Counted from the first letter of the stretch, positions 47,720 through 57,486 are shown. The stretch: 64,000 nucleotides of DNA from Haliscomenobacter hydrossis DSM 1100 (GCF_000212735.1 NC_015510.1:5953001-6017000); one strand, 5' to 3'. Program-made: numbers and translations. The notes: generated by a model from the letters alone, not told the origin.

Positions 47720-49891
47720 ATGAAATTATTGAGACTTTATTTGGTCATCTTATTGGGAGGACTAAGCCTGGTACGCAGCCAAGGGCAGCAGTTTAATTCC
47801 CTTACAGTACTCGATCCTCAATTCAATTGGCCCAGCTACCGTGGGACGATTGAAGAAGCTACAATTACGCTACGCCCGGTTGGATTGTATACTGAAGTAG
47901 GCTTGTATCTGACGATTTCTGCTAAAGACGCAAGCTTTCAAGTTGGGCGACAATTAGAGGCTGTATTGGGTTTTACTTTACCCGCCAATTCAATCGTCAA
48001 TGATTCCTGGCTATGGATCGATACAACGATCATTCGCGCCAAAATCCTTGACCGCTGGACGGCTTCCACGATTTATGAAAACATTGTACAAAGACGCCAG
48101 GACCCTTCTATTTTGACTAAAGTAACCGCCAATCAGTATTCTTTACGCATTTATCCCTTAATTATGGGGGACAAACGCAAAGTGAAAATCAATTACCTGG
48201 TGCCTGGAAATTGGACTACTGAAGAGGTACAAACCGTATTACCCGTGGGCATCTTGAGAAGTGGACAAGCAACGCCACCACCGCTGGAGGTACGTTTGTT
48301 TATGGATGCCCCCTGGCAAAACCCCAAATTATCTACTCACCCGGAGATCAACTTTGTTCCAAAACAAGACCCAGAATTAGGCACTTATCTTTCGGCAGTG
48401 ATACCCCCTGCTGGACTGAGCACCCGGGAGGTGATTCTCAGTCTGAAAGCGCCGCTCAAAAATGGGATCTTTCTTTCCCGATATGGGGACAACCAGGAAG
48501 GTTATTATCAAATGGCGCTCTTCCCCGAACAAATGATTGATTTTTCTGGCAACCTCAAACCACGCCGCATCCTGGTGCTCCTGCATTACAACCCGGCTAC
48601 TGCCTTGGGAATATCTCCCTCACAACTGATGAGTGAGATCAGTGCCCAGCTTAAACGGGTGCTTCAACCGCGTGATTTTTTTAATGTTGTCCTCAGTGGG
48701 GTCAGCCCTAAAGTGTTGGCCAATGACTGGATTTCCGCCAGCCCTACGGAGATTGATCGCGTGTTTAACACTTTGCAAAACGAAAACCTGAGCAGCCTCA
48801 ACCTCCCTGGTTTGATGGCGAAAGGCATGGAATGGATTAAATCCAATGGAAAAGAGTCAAAGATTTTACTGTTTTCCAGTTCCGTATCCGAGGGGGATTT
48901 AGGGGTTTCGAATGAATTGATCCGCGAGTTATCCCTCATCAAAGGCAATACAGAAATCCCTTTTTACATCGTTGACTATGCCCGACACAACGCGCCGAAC
49001 TACCGCATCAACAACCGCAACTATTGGGGCAACGAATATTTTTACCTCAATTGGTCGCGACTGACCAAAGGAGATTACGCGCAGCAATATTATTGTTGTT
49101 CGGATTTTAATTTGCTCAGTGCAAGTGTAATGGATGCCATGACAATCGAAAAGGCGGATTTGGACTTGCACACTTCCCTACAAAGTGGATTTTGTTACAA
49201 CCGCTACAATTTGAATCAACTAGGTGAAGCCACCACTTTGCGGCAGCCTATTTTGCAAGTAGGCCGTTATCAAGGCAATTGGCCTTTTGTGGTGGAATTA
49301 TCGGGTAAATACGCCAATAACCTGTTTTTTGATGCGCTTACAGTACCTTTGACCGAAACACATGTTACCGATAGTACTGGTGCAGACACCTGGGCGGGCA
49401 ATTACATCAGCGCCCTGGAAAGGCCCGGCAGTAGCAACAACGCAATTGCTGCAGAGATCATCAACGCTAGCATCCAAAGACGAATTTTATCCTATTACAC
49501 CGCCTTCTTGTGTCTGGAACCTGCCCAAGGCGGCGAGCCTTGCCTGAACTGCATTGATCGTAGTCAGGGTCCTCTCGTGGGTACCCAGGACCTGCAAGAC
49601 AGCCTCATCGTCAGCAAAATCAGCCCGAACCCCTTCCGTGAGCGGGTGATGATCCAGCTGCAATTCAAAGACCTGATCGACCTATCTAATGCCAAAATAT
49701 TGGTGTACAACCACGTCGGACAAGTAGTACGCACCTTCAGCGATGTCCCCAAAGGGAAAATCCAGAACCTGGAACTACAGTGGGATGGCCGCAGTGATGG
49801 CGGCGCGGAAGTGCCTGCGGGGATGTACATTTTCCGTTTGCAGACGCCTACGGGGCAGTACAGCCGGAAGTTGATGAAGTTGGAGAATTAA
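47720..49891 (+). CDS. Secreted VIT-domain protein with T9SS type A sorting domain
   Basis: A signal peptide ends near VRSQG. Residues about 30-165 form a VIT (vault/inter-alpha-trypsin) domain: the LTISAKDASFQ and FTLPANSIVNDSWLWID strands, then ASTIYENIVQRRQDPS and IYPLIMGDKRKVKINY. A middle region (about 280-440) looks like a von Willebrand A fold (RRILVLLHYN, KILLFSSSVSEGDLG) but lacks an obvious DxSxS metal site. The C-terminal 85 residues are a T9SS type A domain (SKISPNPFRERVMIQL, ending VPAGMYIFRLQTPTG). VIT proteins in Bacteroidota are exported and of unknown function. Confidence 0.85.
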   Translation: MKLLRLYLVILLGGLSLVRSQGQQFNSLTVLDPQFNWPSYRGTIEEATITLRPVGLYTEVGLYLTISAKDASFQVGRQLEAVLGFTLPANSIVNDSWLWIDTTIIRAKILDRWTASTIYENIVQRRQDPSILTKVTANQYSLRIYPLIMGDKRKVKINYLVPGNWTTEEVQTVLPVGILRSGQATPPPLEVRLFMDAPWQNPKLSTHPEINFVPKQDPELGTYLSAVIPPAGLSTREVILSLKAPLKNGIFLSRYGDNQEGYYQMALFPEQMIDFSGNLKPRRILVLLHYNPATALGISPSQLMSEISAQLKRVLQPRDFFNVVLSGVSPKVLANDWISASPTEIDRVFNTLQNENLSSLNLPGLMAKGMEWIKSNGKESKILLFSSSVSEGDLGVSNELIRELSLIKGNTEIPFYIVDYARHNAPNYRINNRNYWGNEYFYLNWSRLTKGDYAQQYYCCSDFNLLSASVMDAMTIEKADLDLHTSLQSGFCYNRYNLNQLGEATTLRQPILQVGRYQGNWPFVVELSGKYANNLFFDALTVPLTETHVTDSTGADTWAGNYISALERPGSSNNAIAAEIINASIQRRILSYYTAFLCLEPAQGGEPCLNCIDRSQGPLVGTQDLQDSLIVSKISPNPFRERVMIQLQFKDLIDLSNAKILVYNHVGQVVRTFSDVPKGKIQNLELQWDGRSDGGAEVPAGMYIFRLQTPTGQYSRKLMKLEN

Positions 49892-49912
49892 ACGGCACAA
49901 AAGCGACACACT

Positions 49913-50007
49913 TTAACACAAAGGCCACAAAGAGAAGCACAAAGTTCACAAGAACAGCCGATTCTACCTTGTGGCCTTTGTGCTTCCCTTTGTGGCCTTT
50001 GTGTTAA
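49913..50007. repeat. Hairpin of CACAAAG-type units between convergent genes
   Basis: Arms of 32 bases (49913-49944 and 49976-50007) pair with one mismatch. It lies between the VIT gene and the thioesterase gene and probably stops both transcripts; there is no U-run on either side. Confidence 0.75.
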
Positions 50008-50030
50008 AAAAATAAATTTCAGGCATTACC

Positions 50031-50777
50031 TCAAACCCAAATCGTCCGTCCCGTCGCCAATACTTTTTTGTCTTCCTGCCTTACCAACTGGTGCAAGTAA
50101 GTCGCCTCATCGATTTGCTGAAACTGAGCATCGATCCGATCATGCAAATTCCCCTCCGCCAAAAAAAGCAGATCCATCCGCCGAATCTGCTGCTTGGCCA
50201 AGGTCTCTTCCGGTAAAGCCTCCAACATCCATTTTACAAAATGCACATTGTTGAGGTGCTTGAGAAAATCCAGATCGTACCAACCCACTACATAATTGCG
50301 GCTGGTAAATGCTTGTTCCATGGGGGGTAAACTGTCCAGGGCATACGGCAGCGCCATTTCCACGGGAGGGAAATACCCCGAAAAACGCGCCAGTAACTCC
50401 GCCGGAATCCGACTCATCTGCCGGGTTTGCAAATTCATCAGCAGCCAGGTGGTGGCTGCCGTGGCGATTTGTTGCCCGGCTTCGTCGTACACCCGGAAAT
50501 CGCGGTACGTAAATACCCGATCTGCGCCAGTAGGGTAGGAGTGGATGGAGATTTTTTCTCCCAGCATCGGCAATCGTTCAATCTCGATGCGCTTGCGGAT
50601 CAGCACCCAGGCCAGGCTGTATTGCTCCAAATCCCATACGGATATGTTGAGCTCCAGCACTTGCTGCATGGCCGTTTCTTGCATCAGGCGCACCAATGCG
50701 GGGATGGTCAGCTGCTGGTTGCAGTCGATCTCAAAGGTGCGGATGGCGTAGGATTCGAGTTGGGGGAGTGGATGCAT
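50031..50777 (-). CDS. Acyl-ACP thioesterase
   Basis: The 248-residue double hot-dog protein belongs to the acyl-ACP thioesterase family (PF01643 type): a YAIRTFEIDCNQQLTIPALVRLMQE helix-strand, AWVLIRKRIEIERLP, IHSYPTGADRVFTYRDFRVYD, AATTWLLMNLQTRQMSRIP, and in the second hot-dog VGWYDLDFLKHLNNVHFVKWML. It releases fatty acids from acyl carrier protein. The gene stands alone, and a -7 box ends 4 bases before the ATG. Confidence 0.88.
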   Translation of the reverse strand: MHPLPQLESYAIRTFEIDCNQQLTIPALVRLMQETAMQQVLELNISVWDLEQYSLAWVLIRKRIEIERLPMLGEKISIHSYPTGADRVFTYRDFRVYDEAGQQIATAATTWLLMNLQTRQMSRIPAELLARFSGYFPPVEMALPYALDSLPPMEQAFTSRNYVVGWYDLDFLKHLNNVHFVKWMLEALPEETLAKQQIRRMDLLFLAEGNLHDRIDAQFQQIDEATYLHQLVRQEDKKVLATGRTIWV

Positions 50778-50781
50778 GGGG

Positions 50782-50789
50782 CAAAGGTA
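50782..50789 (-). promoter_or_regulatory. Predicted -7 element of the thioesterase gene
   Basis: TACCTTTG on the minus strand ends 4 bases before the ATG, implying a leaderless or nearly leaderless mRNA. Confidence 0.45.
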
Positions 50790-50840
50790 AGGAATTGAAA
50801 TTTTGAAAAAAAATACCTAATATTGTAAAAAAATGCTTCG

Positions 50841-51086
50841 ATGCTTAGTCAAATTAGCGCTTTTGATGAAATGGCCAACCTTATTGCTTCTGGAATAGAT
50901 CCAGAACGGCTCATTGCTTACGAAATTCCTGAACAGTTGATAGCTCGTTATCAATTTTTAGTGAATAAAGAAAAAAATGATGAGGTTAGTGCATCTGAAA
51001 AAAGTGAGTTGGACAGCCTATTGATGATCAATCACGTAATTAGTATGGCCAAGCTAATGGCCATGAAAAAGTTGGCTGCGGCATGA
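50841..51086 (+). CDS. Small protein paired with HNH nuclease gene
   Basis: This 81-residue, probably all-helical protein has no recognised domain: MLSQISAFDEMANLIASG, a basic/acidic middle and an Ala/Met-rich end. Its stop overlaps the start of the HNH gene by 4 bases (ATGA), so the two are translated together. Similar small genes often precede this type of HNH gene in my experience of Bacteroidota and cyanobacterial genomes, so an immunity or cofactor role is possible but unproven. Confidence 0.6.
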   Translation: MLSQISAFDEMANLIASGIDPERLIAYEIPEQLIARYQFLVNKEKNDEVSASEKSELDSLLMINHVISMAKLMAMKKLAAA

Positions 51087-51487
51087 GTTATATTGCGGCC
51101 TCCTTGCGCCTAATGGTAGCACATCGTGCTCTTTTTCGATGTGAATACTGCAAAATTCCAGATTTAGGTTTTGGAATCCCTTTTCAAGTCGATCACATTA
51201 GGGCCATTAAACATGGTGGATTGACCATTTTGTCAAATTTGGCTTACTGCTGTCCTGATTGTAATCGATATAAAGGGTCTGATTTGGGTTCTTGCCTTGA
51301 AGATGAAACAGTCTTGATTCGTTTTTTTAATCCGCGAACCGATCATTGGGACGGGCATTTTGGAGTAGTTGATGGCGTTATTCAGGGTAAAACTACCCAT
51401 GGCGAGGTCACAGTTGGTATTTTTCAGTTTAATTCCCCAGAAAGGGTTATGTATAGAAAAGAATTAATCATTAATGAATTGTATTGA
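51083..51487 (+). CDS. HNH endonuclease
   Basis: The 134-residue protein carries a compact HNH motif: CEYC (zinc pair 1), FQVDHIRAIKHGG with the catalytic D-H, NLAYCCPDCNRYKG with the structural Asn and the second Cys pair. It has no phage packaging or restriction genes nearby. It is cytosolic and probably acts on DNA; the target is unknown. It is coupled to the small gene upstream and followed 69 bases later by the caspase-like fusion gene. Confidence 0.85.
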   Translation: MSYIAASLRLMVAHRALFRCEYCKIPDLGFGIPFQVDHIRAIKHGGLTILSNLAYCCPDCNRYKGSDLGSCLEDETVLIRFFNPRTDHWDGHFGVVDGVIQGKTTHGEVTVGIFQFNSPERVMYRKELIINELY

Positions 51488-51556
51488 AGTGCCCTTCACA
51501 AGAGTTAGCACAAAAAAATTATCTTTGAAAGACCAAAACAACTTTTTTGATGAATT

Positions 51557-53440
51557 ATGGATCGTGACCTGGTACGCCGAGATCAAGTTGGTAAATCTTC
51601 TACTGCTCCCCGAGGCAAAAACTACCTCCTGGCCATCGCCATCAATGACTATCAGCATTGCAGCAAACTGAGCAATGCCGTTTTGGACGTAGAAGCTTTC
51701 ATCGAGGTGATGACCACTCGGTATCATTTTGAAACAGCCCACATCACTTTAATCAAAGATACCCAGGCCACCAAGCGGCGCATTGAAGGTGCCTTTGACC
51801 GCCTGATTGATTTGGTCACTCCACAAGATAACCTCATTGTCTACTTCAGTGGCCACGGGCGGTATCACCAGCGCCGAGGGGGCTTTTGGATTCCAGTCGA
51901 AGCCGGTAAAGGGGATGAGCATTGGCCCGATTACCTGTCCAATGGTTTGATCAAAGATTACCTCAGCAAAATCAAAAGCTTCCACACCTTCCTCATCGCC
52001 GATTCCTGTTTTTCGGGCACGCTGTTCATCGACAAAAGTAAGGAAAAATTCTCGGGCGACCGCCGCGATACCGAACCCAGCCGCTGGGGCTTGACCTCGG
52101 GCAAAAAGGAAATCGTCAGCGACGGCCAGCCTGGCCAGCATAGCCCTTTTGCCATTGCCCTGCTGGATGTGCTGCACAAAGCGGATCAGCCCATCGGGGT
52201 CATGCGCATTTGCGACATGGTATTAGAGAAAGTAGCCGCCAACGCCCAACAAACCCCGATGGGGTCACCTTTGCTGGTGCCTGGGCATCAGGGTGGGCAA
52301 ATGGTGTTGTATTTTCGGGAAGATGAGGAAGCAATCTGGGCGGCGGCTCAGGCTGCACATACACTTCATGCTTATACGGCGTATTATGAGCAGTATCCCC
52401 GGGGTAAATACCGCAAAATTGCGCTGGAGAAAATTGACGAACTGGAAGAAAAAGGCGATTGGGATAAAGTACGGAAAAACCGCCTGGCCGATTTGCTCCG
52501 CTACCTCGATGAAAACCCACGCAGCCCCTTTGCCCCGGAAGCACAACGCCTGGCCGATGCCCTGAAAGCGGGCATTCCTACTTCGCGGAATGAACCTGAG
52601 CCAGCAACAGCCAAACCAGCATTGATCGTACCAACACCTAAAATCGAAATTCCTGTCCCCATCATCCCCGAGCACATGGTGCTGCTCAAAGGCGGGACCT
52701 TTGAAATGGGCGACGTGATGGGGGATAAGGAATTCGGCAATGAAAAAGTGCATACGGTTACGGTGAGTGATTTTTTGATCGCCAAAACCGAACTCACGTT
52801 TGAAGAATACGACCGCTTTTGTGAAGCTACCAGGCGTGACAAACCCAAAGACGAAGGATGGGGCAGAGGCAAACGCCCGGTGATCAACGTCAATTGGTTC
52901 GATGCAGTCGAGTATTGCAATTGGTGCAGCCAGCAAGAGGGACTTCAGCAAGTCTATCGGATCAACAAGACAGAAGTTGATGCCGATTGGAACGCCAATG
53001 GCTACCGTTTACCCACCGAAGCAGAGTGGGAATACGCGGCGAGAGCAGGCGGTAAAAAAGTACGCTTTGGGAATGGGAAGGACATTGCCGATCCCAAAGA
53101 GATCAATTTTAATGGATCAGCATCATCTAAAAAGTCCTATTCGGTAGTAGGGGCATACCGCGAAAAAACGGTACCCGTGGGTAGTCTCAATAGCCCCAAT
53201 GCCTTGGGTTTACATGACATGAGTGGCAATGTATGGGAATGGTGCTGGGATTGGTACACTGAAAAGTATTACAGCAATAGTCCAGCAAAAGACCCGTATG
53301 GACCTATTGGTGGTATATTTCGTGTGTTGCGCGGCGGTTCTTGGAACTACGATCCGATTCTCTGTCGGACTTCCTACCGCTTCAGGATCTTTCCTGGTTA
53401 CCGTGTCGACAGTATTGGGTTTCGCTTAGCCAAGCACTAA
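51557..53440 (+). CDS. Caspase-like peptidase fused to formylglycine-generating-enzyme-like domain
   Basis: Residues about 20-220 are a caspase/metacaspase (C14) domain: LLAIAINDYQ, the His in YFSGHGRYH (His100) and the nucleophile in IADSCFSGT (Cys151). A helical linker (about 230-370) with a KYRKIALEKIDELEE stretch follows. Residues about 375-627 are an FGE-sulfatase (SUMF1-like) domain: GGTFEMGD, RLPTEAEWEYAARAG, LHDMSGNVWEWCWDWY and the end RVLRGGSW to IGFRLA. Such C-type-lectin-like modules often serve as ligand-binding rather than enzymatic domains. The end of the gene matches the pattern of a diversity-generating retroelement variable region. A plausible role is a recognition-triggered protease, for example in defence or cell death (inference). 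Confidence 0.88.
   Translation: MDRDLVRRDQVGKSSTAPRGKNYLLAIAINDYQHCSKLSNAVLDVEAFIEVMTTRYHFETAHITLIKDTQATKRRIEGAFDRLIDLVTPQDNLIVYFSGHGRYHQRRGGFWIPVEAGKGDEHWPDYLSNGLIKDYLSKIKSFHTFLIADSCFSGTLFIDKSKEKFSGDRRDTEPSRWGLTSGKKEIVSDGQPGQHSPFAIALLDVLHKADQPIGVMRICDMVLEKVAANAQQTPMGSPLLVPGHQGGQMVLYFREDEEAIWAAAQAAHTLHAYTAYYEQYPRGKYRKIALEKIDELEEKGDWDKVRKNRLADLLRYLDENPRSPFAPEAQRLADALKAGIPTSRNEPEPATAKPALIVPTPKIEIPVPIIPEHMVLLKGGTFEMGDVMGDKEFGNEKVHTVTVSDFLIAKTELTFEEYDRFCEATRRDKPKDEGWGRGKRPVINVNWFDAVEYCNWCSQQEGLQQVYRINKTEVDADWNANGYRLPTEAEWEYAARAGGKKVRFGNGKDIADPKEINFNGSASSKKSYSVVGAYREKTVPVGSLNSPNALGLHDMSGNVWEWCWDWYTEKYYSNSPAKDPYGPIGGIFRVLRGGSWNYDPILCRTSYRFRIFPGYRVDSIGFRLAKH
53321..53425 (+). repeat. Candidate diversity-generating retroelement variable region
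   Basis: The 3' end of the caspase-FGE gene reads RVLRGGSW, then 13 candidate variable codons mixed with fixed Pro, Cys-Arg, Arg and Gly codons, then IGFRLA. The candidate codons (aac, tac, gat, att, ctc, tac, ttc, atc, ttt, tac, gtc, gac, agt) all end in C or T, as expected if they derive from AAC/AAT codons of a template by adenine mutagenesis. No template copy or reverse transcriptase is in the window. Confidence 0.5.
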
Positions 53441-53619
53441 CCCTTTATCACTTTTACCCTTTTACCCTTTAACTGTCGTGAAGGCTGTGGTGTTCGTCGG
53501 CGCGAAGCGCCAAATTTTTTTTGAACACGCTCTGTTGTAAGCCAAATGCCATTGTTATAATGAGCCAATACTTGCACCAACTTCTCAAAAACCTTAAATT
53601 GCACCAAAATCCATACCTC

Positions 53620-54222
53620 ATGGCCACCACTACCACCACACCCATCACCAGTCTGGCGCAGTTAGACCCCGAAGGCGTCTACACCTACGCCGACTACCTT
53701 ACCTGGCAGTTCCAGGAACGGGTGGAACTGATCCGTGGTCGTTTGTTTCCCATGAGCCCTGCGCCCAATAACCTGCACCAACGCATTTTGGGAAACCTAC
53801 ATGTCCCGTTTTGGAGTTTTTTTCAGGGACAGCAATGCCAGGTTTTTTTGGCTCCTTTTGATGTGCGCTTGCCAGTCAGCGTAAAGAAAGGACAAAGCAC
53901 TACAGTAGTCCAACCCGATATCTCCATCATCTGTGACCCCAGCAAACTGGACGTACAGGGTTGTGATGGTGCACCTGATTTAGTGGTAGAAATCCTTTCT
54001 CCCGGCAACAGCAAACGCGAAATGCGGGAAAAATACCAGGTCTACGAAGAGTCTGGCGTACGGGAATACTGGCTGGTTTATCCTCTGGATCGCGAAGTGC
54101 GCGTATATGTTCTCAACACCGCAGGTAAATTCATCGGTTTGGCTCCGGTGATCGAAGACGACGTGCTGCAATCCAGCATTTTTCCCAATTTAAAGATTGA
54201 TTTAAAACAGGTTTTTGCCTAA
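53620..54222 (+). CDS. Uma2 family (DUF820) nuclease-like protein
   Basis: ATG at 53620 gives the usual Uma2 start MATTTTTPITSLAQ and a 200-residue protein. Motifs include YLTWQFQERVELIRGRLFPMS with the E-L-I-x-G strand, VVQPDISIICDPSKLD (catalytic Asp), and LVVEILSPGNSKREMREKYQVYEESGVREYWLV, with Glu and Lys of the nuclease-like centre. It is the canonical form of the family, less divergent than the copy at 39129-39770. Its function in the cell is unknown. Confidence 0.9.
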   Translation: MATTTTTPITSLAQLDPEGVYTYADYLTWQFQERVELIRGRLFPMSPAPNNLHQRILGNLHVPFWSFFQGQQCQVFLAPFDVRLPVSVKKGQSTTVVQPDISIICDPSKLDVQGCDGAPDLVVEILSPGNSKREMREKYQVYEESGVREYWLVYPLDREVRVYVLNTAGKFIGLAPVIEDDVLQSSIFPNLKIDLKQVFA

Positions 54223-54287
54223 AAATAAGTGTTGGCCATCCTGCCCGCTTCCAATTAAACTTTCCTCCGATTATTTTTCAAAAACCA

Positions 54288-54319
54288 TTTGGCATTTCAA
54301 TTTAATCATCGTACATTTG
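54288..54319 (+). promoter_or_regulatory. Predicted promoter of the str-S10 cluster
   Basis: TTTG (54288-54291), 20 bases, TACATTTG (54312-54319) fits the Bacteroidota consensus. The transcript would have a leader of about 110 bases before rpsL. Confidence 0.6.
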
Positions 54320-54431
54320 CCCTCGCTTTCGGGGGAAGGGTGTATCTATTCCTTTCAAAAGCTTGTAATTGATTCTCCGTGAAGGAATTCACGGACAAGT
54401 TCACCAAGTATTTTTTAAACGAAAACAGGAT

Positions 54432-54806
54432 ATGCCTACTATTAACCAACTGGTACGCAACGGCAGAGAAAAAGTGGTTGTCAAGAGTAAGTCCCGCGCT
54501 TTGAACGCATGCCCTCAAAAGCGTGGTGTTTGTACGCGTGTGTACACAACGACTCCGAAGAAACCAAACTCCGCTTTGCGTAAGGTGGCTAAAGTACGTA
54601 TGGTGAATGGCATCGAAGTGATTGCTTACATCCCGGGTGAAGGCCACAACCTGCAAGAACACTCTATCGTGCTGGTGCGCGGTGGTCGTGTAAAAGACTT
54701 GCCGGGTGTGCGCTATACCATAGTGCGTGGTGCACTAGACACCGCAGGTGTAAACAACCGCAAGAAAAGTCGTTCTAAATACGGTACGAAAGCACCGAAA
54801 AAGTAA
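54432..54806 (+). CDS. rpsL: 30S ribosomal protein S12
   Basis: ATG at 54432 gives the standard start [14 protein letters not shown] and 124 residues. The decoding-site motifs [14 protein letters not shown] and [11 protein letters not shown] are intact; the Lys in PKKPNSAL is the wild-type residue associated with streptomycin sensitivity. It is the first gene of the str-S10 cluster. Confidence 0.98.
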   Translation: MPTINQLVRNGREKVVVKSKSRALNACPQKRGVCTRVYTTTPKKPNSALRKVAKVRMVNGIEVIAYIPGEGHNLQEHSIVLVRGGRVKDLPGVRYTIVRGALDTAGVNNRKKSRSKYGTKAPKK

Positions 54807-54839
54807 TTATGTTTCACAAGAAACCTCTAATTCAAGGTA

Positions 54840-55307
54840 ATGAGAAAAAGAAAACCAAAAGTAAGAGTAATTGCGCCGGATCCACGTTACAATGATCCGA
54901 TGGTCACGCAATTCGTGAATAACATGATGTGGGAAGGTAAAAAAAGTACCACACTCACCATCTTCTACGAAGCGCTGGACATTGTACGCGAACGCCTCAA
55001 GGCCGACGAGCACAATACCTGGAAAAAAGCGCTCAATAACGTGATGCCCATGGTCGAAGTACGCAGCCGCCGGATCGGTGGTGCTACCTTCCAGATTCCA
55101 ACCGAAATTCGCCCTAAGCGCAAAGTTTCGATCGGAATGAAGTGGTTGATTCGTTTTGCACGTACGCGCAGCGGAAAGGGTATGGCTGAAAAATTAGCCG
55201 CCGAAATCATTGCAGCCAGCAAGAATGAAGGCAACGCAGTGAAGAAAAAGGAAGATACCCACCGTATGGCTGAAGCCAACCGTGCCTTTGCACACTTCCG
55301 AACGTAG
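54840..55307 (+). CDS. rpsG: 30S ribosomal protein S7
   Basis: This 155-residue protein nucleates assembly of the 30S head. It has the conserved [37 protein letters not shown] and [11 protein letters not shown] blocks, and the C-terminal [19 protein letters not shown] helix. It lies 33 bases after rpsL. Confidence 0.98.
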   Translation: MRKRKPKVRVIAPDPRYNDPMVTQFVNNMMWEGKKSTTLTIFYEALDIVRERLKADEHNTWKKALNNVMPMVEVRSRRIGGATFQIPTEIRPKRKVSIGMKWLIRFARTRSGKGMAEKLAAEIIAASKNEGNAVKKKEDTHRMAEANRAFAHFRT

Positions 55308-55350
55308 TCTTTTATAATCCTTAAACCATAAACTCCATTGGAGTAAAATC

Positions 55351-57480
55351 ATGGCAACAGATCTTAAATTCACCAGAAACATCGGTATCGCTGCCCACAT
55401 TGACGCGGGCAAGACGACGACTACCGAGCGCATCCTTTACTACACCGGTGTTAGTCACAAGATCGGTGAAGTACACGATGGTGCAGCCACTATGGACTGG
55501 ATGGAGCAGGAACAGGAGCGTGGTATTACCATCACTTCTGCTGCTACAAAAACCAAGTGGTTCTGGAAAGGTGAGGAGTATCCCTTCAACATCATCGATA
55601 CTCCAGGTCACGTTGACTTTACTGTTGAGGTAAACCGCTCATTGCGTGTTTTGGACGGACTGGTGTTCCTTTTCTGTGCAGTTTCTGGTGTTGAGCCACA
55701 ATCTGAAACAAACTGGCGCTTGGCTGACAACTATAAGGTTCCACGTATCGGCTTCGTCAACAAGATGGACCGTTCAGGTGCAGACTTCTTCAACGTCGTT
55801 AAAGATGTCGAAACCAAACTGGGATCTAAAGCAGTTCCACTTCAAATACCAATTGGTGCTGAGGAAAGATTCAAAGGAGTTGTAGACTTGATCACGGGTG
55901 AAGCCATTACCTGGAATGAATCCGATCAAGGTATGACTTATGATGTCATTCCAATGCCTGCTGATTTGGTAGATACAGTAGCGGAGTACCGCGAAAAACT
56001 GCTTGAAGCCGTTGCTGAATACGACGACAAGTTGCTGGAGAAGTACTTCGAAGATCCAAATAGCATCTCACCTGATGAAGTTCGCGCAGCCATTCGCAAA
56101 GCGGTATGTAACCTTGAGTTTGTACCAATGATGTGTGGTTCTGCCTTCAAAAATAAAGGTGTACAAGCAGTATTGGATGCTGTGTGTGCTTTCATGCCTT
56201 CTCCATTGGACGTTGCTGCTGTAGTAGGCATCAACCCAAGAACGGAGAAAGAAGAGACCCGTTTACCCAGCGTGAATGAGCCTTTTGCAGCACTGGCCTT
56301 CAAAATTGCTACAGACCCATTCGTAGGACGTTTGGCTTTCATGCGCGTTTATTCTGGTGCACTGGATGCTGGTTCTTATGTCTTGAACACTCGTTCCGAC
56401 AACAAAGAGCGCATCTCTCGTTTGTACCAAATGCACGCCAACAAGCAAAACCCAATCGATCGGGTAGAAGCAGGTGATATTGCCGCAGCAGTAGGTTTCA
56501 AAGACATCAAAACGGGTGATACCCTTTGTGATCTCGATAGACCAATTGTTCTCGAATCTATGGTTTTCCCTGAGCCGGTTATCGCCATTGCGGTAGAGCC
56601 CAAAACTCAGAAAGACCTCGATAAACTGGGTATGGCTTTGGCTAAATTGGCCGAAGAAGACCCTACCTTCCGCGTTAAATACGATGAAGACACCAACCAA
56701 ACCGTCATCAGCGGGATGGGCGAATTACACCTCGAGATCATCGTTGACCGTCTGCGTCGCGAGTTCAAAGTAGAGTGTAACCAGGGTGCTCCTCAAGTAA
56801 ACTACAAAGAAGCACTGACAACCAAAACCTCTCACCGCGAGCGTTTGAAAAAACAAACGGGTGGTTCTGGTTTGTTTGCCGATATGGAATTCGAACTCGG
56901 CCCAGCTGATGAAGACTTCCTGGAAAGCGACGACTTCAAAAATGGCAAAACACGCCTCCAATTCGTTTGGGGTATCGTGGGTGGTGCCATCGATAAGAAC
57001 TACTCCAAACCAATTCAGGATGGTTTCAAAGCCATGATGGACAACGGTATTTTGGCTGGTTTCTCTATCGATAGCATGAAGGTTAGGGTATACGACGGCT
57101 CGATGCACGCCGTGGACTCGAAGCCAGTAGCCTTCGAACTTTGCGCCAAAGAAGGTTTCCGCGAAGCCGCTCCAAAATGCAAACCTGTATTGCTGGAGCC
57201 AATCATGAAACTGGAAGTCATTACGCCTGAAGAATACACTGGATCAGTAATTGGTGACCTCAACCGTCGCCGTGGTTTGCCGAAAGGACAAGAACCACGT
57301 ACGGGTGGCGCCATCTCTATCCAGGCTGAAGTGCCGCTCGCTGAAATGTTCGGCTACGTTACACAACTGCGTACCATTACCTCTGGTCGTGCGAACTCAA
57401 CCATGGAATTCTCTCACTTCGCAGCAGCGCCTGCGAACGTAGCGAAAGACGTGATTGAAAAGGCCAAAGGTGGCAAATAA
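55351..57480 (+). CDS. fusA: Elongation factor G
   Basis: The 709-residue translocase has all GTPase motifs: [15 protein letters not shown] (G1), [14 protein letters not shown] (G2), DTPGHVDF (G3), NKMDRSGAD (G4) and a [12 protein letters not shown]5 region. Domains II-V follow with [10 protein letters not shown] and the tip-loop region. It moves tRNAs and mRNA on the ribosome. The next gene is rpsJ; no tuf gene intervenes. A hairpin of 8-base units fills the gap to rpsJ. Confidence 0.98.
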   Translation: MATDLKFTRNIGIAAHIDAGKTTTTERILYYTGVSHKIGEVHDGAATMDWMEQEQERGITITSAATKTKWFWKGEEYPFNIIDTPGHVDFTVEVNRSLRVLDGLVFLFCAVSGVEPQSETNWRLADNYKVPRIGFVNKMDRSGADFFNVVKDVETKLGSKAVPLQIPIGAEERFKGVVDLITGEAITWNESDQGMTYDVIPMPADLVDTVAEYREKLLEAVAEYDDKLLEKYFEDPNSISPDEVRAAIRKAVCNLEFVPMMCGSAFKNKGVQAVLDAVCAFMPSPLDVAAVVGINPRTEKEETRLPSVNEPFAALAFKIATDPFVGRLAFMRVYSGALDAGSYVLNTRSDNKERISRLYQMHANKQNPIDRVEAGDIAAAVGFKDIKTGDTLCDLDRPIVLESMVFPEPVIAIAVEPKTQKDLDKLGMALAKLAEEDPTFRVKYDEDTNQTVISGMGELHLEIIVDRLRREFKVECNQGAPQVNYKEALTTKTSHRERLKKQTGGSGLFADMEFELGPADEDFLESDDFKNGKTRLQFVWGIVGGAIDKNYSKPIQDGFKAMMDNGILAGFSIDSMKVRVYDGSMHAVDSKPVAFELCAKEGFREAAPKCKPVLLEPIMKLEVITPEEYTGSVIGDLNRRRGLPKGQEPRTGGAISIQAEVPLAEMFGYVTQLRTITSGRANSTMEFSHFAAAPANVAKDVIEKAKGGK

Positions 57481-57486
57481 TTTTTA

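Noticed and set aside
53441-53619. Possible DGR template or accessory gene right after the caspase-FGE gene
   Set aside because: I found no near-copy of the 3' end of the gene and no reverse transcriptase motif in this gap or elsewhere in the window.
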